From Cryptomeria japonica (lineage: Eukaryota; Streptophyta; Pinopsida; Cupressales; Cupressaceae), in assembly GCF_030272615.1 (NCBI RefSeq), contig NC_081411.1:832676160-832740159 (forward strand): a stretch of DNA of 64,000 nucleotides, written 5' to 3'. Shown piece after piece: positions 1 to 10,575 of the stretch (the stretch's first letter is position 1; every line of letters starts with the position of its first letter). The position numbers were made by a program, and so were the translations under genes. The notes under the pieces are model-generated. The model was not told the origin of the DNA. It was given only the letters and a program-made list of their open reading frames with translations, and did not search any database.

Positions 1-2445
1 CGAGTGGATTAGTTGTCCAAGGTGATTTGTCCAGCTATATAGATTGCAAAATTGAGGATATGGGAACTCTTCACATCTATACTCAGCTGAAATCACTCTG
101 TGATGAGGAAGCAAAGATACAAACTAAGTATGCTATGGTTTTTGAGAAAGGATTTCATAATGCTGCCTACCCTCTTGAATATTTTGAAGAAGAACACATA
201 AGAATAATTTTGAGTTGAGTACATGGAGAGAATATGTATCTGGAAAGAACTCATACAATTACCAAGGAAACCATTAGGTTTGTAATGGGTTATTGCTCAA
301 CTGGTAAAATTCTTGAGTTAAGGAAAATCACAAAAGATACAGTCTTCAAGCTAACTGGTTCCACCTCTGATGGGCGTGCTTTCTCTGTAAACAATATCAG
401 AGACCCTGCGGTGAAGCTTACAAAAATGTTAATAGGCTACAAAGTATTTTACTCTAGTAGACTTAACAGTGTTCCATTCACAGCAATTCATACAGTATGA
501 TTATTGAAGATGAAAACTATGATATCTATGAAGCTATCCAAGTCTAGCTTTCTCTAAATTTGAAATCTGTCAAAAAGGACAATACTCAGAAATTTAAGTT
601 TGGTCAACAACTAGCTGGGTTATTTTTCTATTTCCAGAATTTTCTACCTGGTATAGGTGACATTGAATGGTCCAAAGAACAATCAGTCAATGCTCAGATA
701 AGAAATAACATTAAAAGCTATGAAAAATACCTTTTCGGTTGCCACCAACAGATACTTCAATGAATTTCAAAAGAAAATGAGCATGAGGATGAGGCTACCG
801 GAAGATGTAGTAAGACATTTAAAAAAAGACATAATCTTTATGGTTACAACTGATTTTTTCTTAATGCAAGCAAGAGAACCTAGGGAGGAAGAGATGGAAG
901 AAATGAGCTACGAAGTCAATGATGACTTACTGGTTGGCTATGCTAATACTCTGTTAGCATCACCTATAGACAAAAAGAAGGCAAAATTGGATATTCTTGC
1001 AATCCAAGTTGCACCAGCTGAAACCAGTACTGAATCTGTAGCTAAAGCTAAAGGAAAGAAAAAGAAAAGTGAAGAAAAATCTCCTAAAAAGAAGACTACA
1101 AGGGTGACTCGAAGTGTCCTAAGAAAAAAGGAACAAGGACCCAAAATAACTGAGAAAAAGGAGAGTGTATCAAAGAAGAGAAGAAATAGGAAATTAATTT
1201 TGCAACCAAAATATGAGGGAACAAAGTTTAATGAAGAACCTAAGAAGGCAAAAGCAACTGGCAGAATGTCAAAAAAGGCAAAGGTAGTACCAAAGGTAAT
1301 TACACCTCTAGAAATTGCCTCCTATAAACCTGAAACCATGTTTGAAAGAAGAATGAAAATGTTGGGAAGGAATAGGTTTGAAAATGTTAAAGAACATTAT
1401 GATTCTTTTACTGTAGATGAGCAAAAGAAAATACACCAACATGTAATAAACTTGTTGAGTCACTACAGTAGATATCCGCATGAATTAGAAAAAGATATTT
1501 TAGTATCCTTGTATAATACTTTGTTAGAAAAATGGGAAGAAGCCACTCAGATAGATAAGGAAATTATTGATGAAATATTTGTATAGTATTTTCCCACATT
1601 ATCATCAGATGGAATTAGTGCTTTGACTGAGGAATACAAAGTATATTTTGATTTTAAAATTAGAAGATTGAAGCTTCTTAACAGAAAAAGAGCAGTTATT
1701 GAGACAAAAACTCATCAACTAGTCTGTCAAATCAAACAAAGGGTAGATGCCCTCCAATCTATCGATAAGGATGAATCCATAGATGATGTTTCTCTACTAG
1801 AATTGGACATAGAGGAAATTATCCCAGCTAATATAGTCTTCTCAACCAAGAAGAAGGGTGACTCAGTTATTCATATTAATGAGAACATTGAGGATTCAGT
1901 AGACCTATCGGAAGATATTACTGCACCTAATATGGATCTTCCTTCAATCATAGAAGTACAGAATACAACGGGTGATCAACCGGCTACTCAAATAGAGGAA
2001 GTCAGTATATCGGCAAATGAATAACAAGAGAAACCTCAACCAGCAAATGAACAACTGGAGAAACCCCAATCTCCACCAGCCATTGAGATCACTCAAAAGG
2101 AGACCATTAAGGAAGCTATTACACAAAAGGTAGAAGATAAAACGAAAGCAAATACAGAAAGAGCCATCATTAAGTATATATGAGAGAGCTAAGAAATTTC
2201 AATCTCTAAGAGAGCTCAAGAATCAGCTCACCTCATAGATTGACATTCTTCAGAGAGCCTACTCTCATGCTGAAGCTATTCTTGCTACTCCGGAAAAGTG
2301 CTCGCTTGATTTAATGGAGGAATTCTATTCTCAGTTGTTGTCTACATCAAAGTATATGAATCACATATTGGAATCATGGCAGAATGCTCTATCTCAGATG
2401 AAACAAAATTTCAACCATATTTTCATGAGAATTCCTAATGCATGA
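1..2445 (+). pseudogene. Accessory ORF (aORF) of element B1, degenerate
   Basis: This is a long ORF between the missing upstream part and the 3' LTR. It is recognisable because the same protein recurs five times on the minus strand between 10.6 and 20.3 kb. Conserved blocks include GDLSSYIDCKIEDMG near the start, a KFKFGQQLAGLFFYFQNFLPG block, SMRMRLPEDVV, a Lys/Arg-rich linker (about 1030-1290) and a helical tail ending at 2445. It is broken by TGA at 216-218, a frameshift near 495, an in-frame TAG near 545, a frameshift near 715-725, TAG at 1584-1586 (a CAG in the B2 copy) and TAA at 2022-2024. Compared with the B2 copy, an acidic stretch is missing around 2165-2200. I know no function for this family. 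The hydrophobic LFFYFQNFLP stretch is too short for a clear membrane anchor. The start lies off the window. Confidence 0.8.
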
Positions 2446-2524
2446 CTTTGTTTTCAAAAGTCATATATATTGAACTTTTTGATACAGACTTTCTCTCTCT
2501 CTATATATATTTTGCTTTATCATT

Positions 2525-2743
2525 TTGGCATTGTTGTCAAAGGGGGAGTAATAATAATATGTATGTATGTGTGTTTGTTTTTAAAAATTTTGTATTTATG
2601 CATACACTAAGGGGGAGTACTATAATGTTACATTCAAAAGGGATCTTGAGCATATATATGTATATACGTTGTATGCACACTTAGTAGTATTATAAATTAC
2701 TCAAAATTTTCTAAGTGTTGCCATCAATGCCAAAGGGGGAGAT
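2525..2743 (+). other. B1 3' region with repeated polypurine tracts
   Basis: Three AAGGGGGAG-type tracts occur at about 2539, 2611 and 2732. The last directly precedes the LTR and is the likely plus-strand primer. Two of the three follow a TTGNCATNNNTGNCAA-like block (2525-2540 and 2718-2733). The same arrangement is seen in elements A and D. Multiple polypurine tracts are a known feature of sirevirus-type copia elements, and the assignment here is by resemblance. Confidence 0.7.
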
Positions 2744-2872
2744 TGTTGTCTTGATGATGATTGTAATGTATTCATCACTTATTTTTATTAATGAAACACT
2801 CTCACACACATATGTGACAACACTGACTACCGGTGTAACTTCAATTGGTTTACACTTCTAACCGGTATGTTT
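2744..2872 (+). repeat. B1 3' LTR, left fragment
   Basis: It begins TGTTGTCTTGATGATGATTG directly after a polypurine tract and matches the start of the minus-strand B2 LTR (TGTTGGCTTGATAATGATTC from 23170). It is cut at 2872 by element A and resumes at 9606. The last five bases, TGTTT, are the target duplication of A. Confidence 0.85.
2868..2872. repeat. Target-site duplication of element A (partner 9601-9605)
   Basis: TGTTT lies immediately before the 5' LTR of A and again immediately after its 3' LTR. A perfect 5-bp duplication is what a copia integrase produces. It fixes both ends of A exactly and shows that A is a simple insertion. Confidence 0.9.
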
Positions 2873-3931
2873 TGTTGGTATTTTGGTATGGTTTTGTCAT
2901 TGATGTCAACACCTATTGAATACACCTACTTTGGAGATCCAACAACATTCACCGGCAAGTAGTAATTTGTGCAACAGTTACTGGTATATGATTCACCGGC
3001 AGGATATATTGTTCATCGGTACCTGGAATGACATGAAAGACACTTGGTAATGTCGAAGACATCGTGTGGACACTTTATTTTGAAGTAATAATCATTGGTA
3101 TATTCATATTTGCATATTTTCTTTTACCGACAAATAGGTCCAGGTTATCTAGGGTTACACCAGCAGGTTTATCTTTTCCAGATCAGCATGGCATGCTATG
3201 GAGATGATTTATTATTTTGTAAATGCATTAAGATGACATGTTTAATTGGTTATTGCATCGGATATTATATTATTTGTAAAATGTTTTTATTGTAATATCT
3301 TGTAGAGCCGACCTACTAAAATTGGTCTTAGGGTATGGTATAAATGTAAGATCTTATTTGTAAGATCAAGTGTGAAATGCGAAAAAGATTTAAGTGAAGG
3401 TATATGTGAGATCAAGCAAAGGCATACACGAAGACATCATTTGAAGGTGAAGTTAGGTTTTTGTAGAAGCATATCAGCATTACACGGTACTGAATGCAGC
3501 ATATGAAGATGCTATTTTGTGCAGTACATTCTTATTGGATTTAACCTTCCAACTATAGTCAGTGTGACTCCCATTTGTGATTGAGCAGTGAGCTCTAGGC
3601 TGTTGGCCTTTCTGCATGTGCAGACCCCTTTTGTACACTTACTATCTATAGTAGTATCATCTGATTGTGGGTAAGGTTTCCCACTATGGTTTTTCCCCTT
3701 ACAGGGTTTCCACGTACAAATATTGGTGTCATGTGTTGTGGATGACTTTATGTTTATGTTTCATGCATTAATCCTTACCAGTATAGCGATTTACTGTTAA
3801 CACTATCTACCGGCATACTTAACTGGTTTACTGACATTAAGCATTAAGTTGGTTAATTAGTTTTTGGTTTGAATTTATTAGACAACTAATTCACCCCCCC
3901 TCCCCCTCTCATTTGTCTCTGGGACCTAACA
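2873..3931 (+). repeat. Element A 5' LTR
   Basis: It starts TGTTGGTATTTTGG and ends GGACCTAACA (TG...CA). It contains TTGTCATTGATGTCAA at 2894-2909, the CTATGGTTTTTCCCC...GGGTTTCCACGT block near 3684-3716 and a pyrimidine tract (TTCACCCCCCCTCC) just before the end. All of these recur in the other copia-type LTRs of the window. Confidence 0.93.
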
Positions 3932-3933
3932 AT

Positions 3934-3945
3934 TGGTATCAGAGC
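3934..3945 (+). other. Primer-binding site of element A
   Basis: TGGTATCAGAGC begins two bases after the 5' LTR. This is the usual copia site, complementary to the 3' end of initiator Met tRNA. Confidence 0.9.
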
Positions 3946-3988
3946 ATAGTCCTCTTTTTGCAAAAGTTTAACAACTTGAGGAGATCCA

Positions 3989-6900
3989 ATGTCTACTAAT
4001 TATTTCAGGAAGGATAGTCCTAAACTTGATGGAACCAACTATGGGATATGGAAGATCAAAATGGAGACACATCTGAATTGCATCAGTAAAGATATCTGGG
4101 AAGTTACTAAGAATGGTTATACTTCTGTTGTAGCTTTTCAGACTGCTCCAACCATCTTAGCCAAAGATGAAGAAAATGATTGCAAAGCAAGAGAAGCACT
4201 CTTGAGCGCATTATCAGATCAACAAATCATGGGATTATTAGATAGGTCTACTGCTAAAGCTATTTGGGATCACTTGGAAACACTGAATGAAGGAGATTCC
4301 ATAGTCAAAATTGCAAAACTTGAAAGCTTCCGAGTCAGGTATGAACATCTGAAAATGGAAGAAGATGAAAGGATTTCTGCTTTTATGGAAAGAGTAAATG
4401 AAATTGTTTTGGGTATCCATTGTTGTGGAGGAACCTTGAGTGAGGATGAGATTGTTTCAAAAATCTTAAGAGGTTTGCCACCGGCATATAAAATGAAGGT
4501 TACTACTATAAATGAGTTGAGAACAATGCCTAATACATCAGTAACTAGGGATACATTGATTGGAAAACTTTCAGCTTTTGATATTGAAGAATTTGGTCCT
4601 GTTGCTACTATAAAGACTGATTTGGCCTTTAAAGCATCAACATAATCTGCTCCATCATTTGACAAATCAGATTGGAGAGCCTTTTATGCAAGAGAACTTG
4701 AAGAAACCAGAAAGGAGAATGAAGAACTTGAAGAACTTGATGCACTTTTTACAAGAAAAATGCCAAAAGGTCCAATTGGAAGTAAGTATGAAGGTAAAGC
4801 ACCCCTTAAATGTTTTAACTGCAATAAGATTGGTCATATGGCTTCAAGATGCTCTGATAGACATGCTAGACTAAGAGAAGAAGCTAGAAGAACATACAAG
4901 CCTAATCCTGAATATCAGAGATATAGATTTAAGAAGAACAAAGATAAATCTTGTTACATTGCTGATGAAGGTGTGACTGATGATTCTGATGAGGATCCAG
5001 CAGATAATGGATGGGTTTTTGTTGCTATAACAGAAGATCAACCAGCACCTATTGCTCAACTGGTAGAACAAGCCCTAGCAGCTAAAGTTGAATCAAAGGA
5101 TGAATGGATTATTGACTCAGGATGCTCACATCACATGAATGGAGACAAAGGCAAATTCTTGAACTTTCAAGAATACAATGGAGGTTTAGTAAGATTTGGA
5201 GATGACAAAGCCTGTTCAATCAAAGGTAAGGGTTCAATATCTCTTGATGGTAAACATAACACTGACAATGTCTACTATGTTGAAGGATTAAAGCATAATC
5301 TTTTAAGTGTTGGTCAATTAGTTGAGAAAGGTTTTCAGTTACAATTTAAAAATGGAAAATGCAAAATCATGAATAGCACTGGTTTGGAAATTGCAACCGG
5401 TAATCAGACTAGAGGTAATATCTTTCATTTGAATAACAATGAAAAGGCATGCTTAATTGCACATATAGATGAAAGTTGGTTATGGCATAAGAGACTATGT
5501 CATGTAAACTTTGATTGCATGATAAAAATCAGTACTTCTAAGGCAGTTAGAGATCTACCTAAAATTGTGAAACCTCATAACACAATTTGTAAGGAATTTC
5601 AATTTGGAAAACAAGTTAGAGCTAGTTTCAAAAGTATTCTAGAAAAATCCAATAATGCTCTTGATTTAATTCACATTGATTTATGTGGTCCAGCTAGAAC
5701 TAAAAGCTTACAAGGTGATAGATATTTCATGCAAATTATTGATGATTATTCTAGAATGTGCTGGGTTACTTTTCTCAGAGAAAAATCAGAAGCACTTGGG
5801 AAGTTCAAACTATTCAAAGCAATGCTTGAAAATGAAACCGGTAAGAAAATCAAATGTTTAAGATCAGATCAAGGAGGAGAATTCGCATCTAAGGATTTTA
5901 ATACATTTTGTGAAGTGAACAGAATCAAAAGAAAATTATCAGCACCTTGAACACCACAGCAGAATGGAGTTGCTGAAAGGAAAAATAGAACTATCTTGGA
6001 TGCATCAAGAAGTATGTTATCAGAAGCAAATCTACCACATGTGTACTAGAGAGAGGCAGTAAGCATTGTTGTCTATACATTCAACAAAGTTCACATCAAA
6101 AGTGAAATTGGTAAGACCCCTCATGAACTATGGTTTCGTAATATTCCTACTCTTAAGTATTTCAGAATTTTTGGAAGTAAATGTTATATTAGAAGAGATG
6201 AGTATATTGGCAAATTTGATCCTAGAAGTGATGAAGGAATATTTCTTGGTTATTCATCTAAGAGCAAGGCATATAGATGTTTTAATAAAAGATTGCAGAA
6301 AATTGTTGAGAGTACAAATGTAAAGATTGATGAACAATTCAAAGGAACTTCAAGGTATATAAACTTTGAATTGGAAACAAAAGTTATGACAAATGAACCT
6401 ACACTGAATCCACTGGTACAGAATGAAGATCCAGTTACCCCGGTATCATCAGAGGATTCCACAATAATTGAAGAACAACAGCAAACTAAGACACCGCCAT
6501 ATGTAAGACTAAATCATTCTGAAGATCAGATAATTGGAAACAAATTTAAAGGAGTTATGACAAGAGGAAGATTGGCAAATGAAGAGGTATGTCTTATTTC
6601 TCAAACTGAACCATCATCTATCAATGAGGCATGTGAAGATAAATTTTGGATTAAAGCTATGGAAGAAGAATTAGGACAAATTGAGAAAAATAATACTTGG
6701 ACATTAGTTCCCCGGCCTAAAGATAAAAATGTAATTGGAACCAAATGGGTATTTAGAAACAAACTTAATGAAGATGGTAAGGTTGTCAGAAATAAAGAAA
6801 GACTAGTGTGTAATGGATATTCTCAGAAAGAAGGAGTTGATTACAATGAAACCTTTGCACCAGTAGCCAGAATTGAGGCAGTTAGATTATTCTTGGCTTT

Positions 6901-8133
6901 TGCAGCTCACAAGGATTACAAAGTTTATCAAATGGATATTAAATGTGCATTTTTTTATGGAGATCTTGAAGAGGAAGTTTATATTGAACAACCTGATGGA
7001 TTTTCTTTGACAGATGACAATGATATGGTTTGCAGGTTAAGAAAAGCTCGGTATGGATTGAAACAAGCCCCAAGAGCTTGGTATGCAAGATTGGATAAGT
7101 ATCTTTTAAAGATTGGTTTTACCAAAGGAAATGCAGATAGCAATTTATATTACAAAGTAACTAATGATGACATCTTGATTATTGAAGTATTTGTTGATGA
7201 TATAATCTTTGGAGGAGAAGATGGATTATGTAAAGAATTTTCTCTTGAAATGCAACAAGAATTTGAAATGTCTATGATTGGAGAAATAAAATTCTTTTTA
7301 GGATTGCAGATTGTACAGACTGATAAAGGTATATTTTTTAGTCAATCTAAGTACTTGAAAGAACTATTAAGAAATTTGGGATGGAGAACTCTAAAATGGT
7401 AAGCACACCTATGACTATAAATGACAAATTATCTCAAAATGATGAATGTACACCTGTTAATCCAACTAGATACAAATCTATGATAGGAGGTCTACTATAT
7501 TTGACACAAACCAGACCTAATATTATGAATGCAGTATGTATTATTTCTAGATTTCAGAGTAATCCTAAGGAAAATCATGAATCAGCAGTGAAAAGGATTT
7601 TTCGGTACTTACAAGGCACATCAAATCTTGGATTATGGTATCCTAAAGATGAAAATTTTGATCTATGTGCATATACATATGCAAATTGGGTAGGAGATGT
7701 GGATGATAGAAAAAGCACCACTGGAGGAGAATTCTTTCTTGGAAAGAGATTAGTTTCTTGGTTGAGTAAGAAACAGAGTTGTACATCTTTATCAACAACA
7801 GAATCAGAATATGTTGCAGCAACAACAAACTATACACAGGTACTTTGGCTTAAGCAAATGTTGAAAGACATAAAGATAAAATGCAAGGAACCTATTACTA
7901 TATACTGTGATAACACTGCAGCAATCGATATATCTAAAAATACAGTATTACATTCTAAAACAAAACATGTTTCTATCAAACTGAATTTTCTAAGGGAAAA
8001 AGTTGAAGAAAAAGAGATAAAACTGGTTTATGTGAATACTAAAGAATGGCTTGCAGATATTTTCACAAAACCTTTGCCTAAGGAAACTTTTGAGTTCTCA
8101 AAGATCAGCTTGGAGTCATACCACCACCGGTAG
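3989..8133 (+). pseudogene. Element A gag-pol polyprotein, inactivated
   Basis: One reading frame runs through gag with the KLDGTNYGIWKIKMETHL motif, a CCHC knuckle (CFNCNKIGHMASRC, about 4812-4853), protease with WIIDSGCSHHMNG, GAG-pre-integrase (LWHKRLCHVNF), integrase core (HIDLCGP, SDQGGEFAS, NGVAERKNR), RT with KQAPRAWYARLD and the FVDD catalytic box, and RNase H ending near the final stop. Breaks are TAA at 4643-4645 after gag, TGA at 5948-5950 and TAG at 6047-6049 in integrase, and a one-base shift in an A/T run near 7370 between RT and RNase H. The second integrase HHCC cysteine pair is also altered (KEFQFGKQ). Length and order are normal for copia. The ATG at 3989 follows the primer site by 44 bases and is the natural start. 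Confidence 0.93.
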
Positions 8134-8535
8134 AGACTTAGACAGTTGATGATTGTCATCAACCAACAGAATTAAATGGACAAATCTTTTATTCCGGTAT
8201 TTGATGAGGAAGCTACTTCTCAGGGGGAGTAGTTGGTATATTGAATTGGTTGGTATTTTGTATGAACTTGACTTTTTGTGACTTTGGCATTTGATGTCAA
8301 AGGGGGAGAGATATCTCTGGAAAAACACATTATCTTTTTGGTAAGAAAAAGAGATTTTAGGGGAGAGATTTTGAAAAACACATTTAAGGAGAAATTGAGA
8401 AATTGGTATGAAAGATTGGTATTGTTACTCCCAGGGGGAGAAATGGAGATTATTGGTTTTTGTATTTGGCATTTTTGTTTTGGCACTGTGATGGTTTTTC
8501 CATCTTGTGTTGCCATCAATGCCAAAGGGGGAGAT
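8134..8535 (+). other. Element A 3' noncoding region with four G-rich polypurine tracts
   Basis: CAGGGGGAGTAG near 8221, TCAAAGGGGGAGAG near 8298, CCAGGGGGAGAAAT near 8432 and AAAGGGGGAGA at 8524-8534 all resemble polypurine primers. Only the last abuts the LTR. TTGGCATTTGATGTCAA (8284-8300) and TTGCCATCAATGCCAA (8510-8525) precede two of them. Confidence 0.8.
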
Positions 8536-9600
8536 TGTTGGTATTTTGGTATGGTTTTGTCATTTGATGTCAACACCTACTGAATACACCTACTTTGGAG
8601 ATCTAGCAACATTCACCGACAAGCAGTAATCTGTGCAACAGTTACTGATATATGATTCACCGACAAGATATATTGTTCATCGGTACCTGGAATGACATGG
8701 AAGACACTTGGTAATGTCGAAGACATCGTGTGGACACTTTATTTTGAAGTAATAATCATTGGTATATTCATATTTGCATATTTGCTTTTACCGACAAATA
8801 GGTCCAGGTTATCTAGGGTTACACTGGCAGGTTTATCTTTTCCAGATCAGCATGGCACGCTATGGAGATGATTTATTATTGTTGTAAATGCATTAAGCTG
8901 ACATGTTTAATCAGTTATTGCATTGGATATTATATTATTTGTAAAATGTTTTTATTGTAATATCTTGTAGAGCCGACCTACTAAAATTGGTCTTAGGGTA
9001 TGGTATAAATGTAAGATCTTATTTGTAAGATCAAGTGTGAAATGCGAAAAAGATTTAAGTGAAGGTATATGTGAGATCAAGCAGAGGCATACATGAAGAC
9101 ATCATTTGAAGGTGAAGTTAGGTTTTTGTAGAAGCATATCAGCATTACACCGGTACTGAATCCAGCATATGAAGATGTTATTTTGTGTAGTACATTCTTA
9201 TTAGATTTAACCATCCAACTATAGTCAGTGTGACTCCCATTTGTGATTGAGCAGTGAGCTCTAGGTTGTTGGCCTTTTTGCATGTGTAGACCCCTTTTGT
9301 ACACTTACTATCTACAGTAGTATCATCTGATTGTGGGTAAGGTTTCCCACCATGGTTTTTCCCCTTACAGGGTTTCCATGTACAAATATTGATGTCATGT
9401 GTTGTGGATGACTTTATGTTTATGTTTCATGCATTAATCCTTACCGGTATAGTGATTTACTGTTAACACTGTCTACCGACATACTTAACTGGTTTACCGG
9501 CATTAAGCATTAAGTTGGTTAATTAGTTTTTGGTTTGAATTTATTAGACAACTAATTCACCCCCCCCCCCCCCCCTCTCAGTTGTCTCTCGGACCTAACA
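8536..9600 (+). repeat. Element A 3' LTR
   Basis: This is the counterpart of 2873-3931. It starts TGTTGGTATTTTGG after the polypurine tract and one T, and ends GGACCTAACA. The C-run near 9560 is longer than in the 5' LTR. It is followed directly by the TGTTT duplication. Confidence 0.93.
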
Positions 9601-9605
9601 TGTTT

Positions 9606-10575
9606 AAGGTTTATATCTAAAACCATACTTTGTGTCAACCTGTATGTACCTATGAGATAACTTGAGATAACACCAGATCGACATCAGAATCAGAATGAAG
9701 ATGAAGAAGAAGATCTAGTGAATATTCCATAACAATGGATAATTTTCAACTGGTATTAAACTGCTCTAACCAGTATCTATTTTTGTGATGAGTTGCCAGC
9801 ACCGTTTGTTTGGCAGTCATTTTTGTGATGAGTTATGATTATATGTCTAGATTCACTACACCTAGGAAATTGTGTTCCTATGGCCGACATAAGGATTGTA
9901 TGTTTATTTAAGACATTGTAGGGAACCGTCTTCTGAGTCAAGTAGAAGATAGAGAGTTGTTATGTGAAAAGAATGAAAAATATTTTGTTAAGAAGTGATA
10001 AATATCAAGATGCAGAGCAGAATTGAATATACTTAGAATGATATGATCAAGCAAGTCCTGTGCTACTCAAAACAGATCAAGCTACTCTTGTTGTTTTCTA
10101 ATCATTACAATGGGTGCAAATCCCTTAACCAGGTAATCTCTAACAAGCTTCATTGTACAAATCCTCTAACAAGGTGATCCATTAGTTTGGATTCTCAAAT
10201 CCTCCAGTGAGGTTACTCCTAACAGGGTAGTACTCTTAACTGGGTATAAGCTTCTAATCAATCTTGGAATCTCTAACAAGATTCGCTCCTAGCAGAGCTC
10301 TTTGTAAGGCCTTAACCGGTTAGTTTTCTATTACTGCATATAGTTAACTTGTGAGTTCCATCTCACCGTGGTTTTTACCTATTTGGGTTTTCCACGTATA
10401 AACACTTGTGTTATGGTGGATGTTCTAATTTTTGTGGATGTTGTTATTTCATTTTGGATAGCATGTATTTTGTTTAACTGCTTGGTTAAGACCATCTATA
10501 GATTAGTATTCAAAGTAGTGTGTGTTTTGGAGTCACTGATTCACCCCCCCCTCTTAGTGCTTTTCAAGTCCATCA
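9606..10575 (+). repeat. B1 3' LTR, right fragment
   Basis: This continues the LTR begun at 2744. Pieces such as TTTTTGTGATGAGTTGCCAG, CTCACCGTGGTTTTTACC, TTGGGTTTTCCACGTATAAA and the end CTTTTCAAGTCCATCA match the reverse complement of 22108-22870. It ends in CA at 10575 with no primer site after it, as expected for a 3' LTR. Confidence 0.88.

Larger units (their letters stand above)
2873..9600 (+). mobile_element. Element A, complete Ty1/copia LTR retrotransposon (sirevirus-like)
   Basis: This 6.7-kb element has two LTRs of about 1.06 kb (2873-3931 and 8536-9600), a tRNA-Met-type primer-binding site, a gag-pol reading frame in the copia order (gag, protease, integrase, RT, RNase H), several polypurine tracts and a perfect TGTTT target duplication. 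It is the innermost layer of the nest and so the youngest insertion. The LTRs differ at scattered, mostly transition sites, and the reading frame has several inactivating changes, so it is not recent in absolute terms. Placement in the sirevirus lineage rests on the multiple polypurine tracts and CCGGT-rich LTRs and is an inference. Confidence 0.95.
1..10575 (+). mobile_element. Element B1, LTR retroelement, 3' part, interrupted by element A
   Basis: The element enters from the left edge inside its accessory ORF, passes a purine-rich 3' region and ends with a 3' LTR split into 2744-2872 and 9606-10575 by element A. The LTR matches, in inverted orientation, the LTR at 22108-23170, so B1 and B2 are the same family. 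The sequence beyond 10575 is the accessory-ORF coding region of B2 on the other strand, so B1 appears to have inserted into B2. The expected 5-bp duplication partner of CAACT (10576-10580) lies off the left edge and cannot be checked. Confidence 0.85.
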
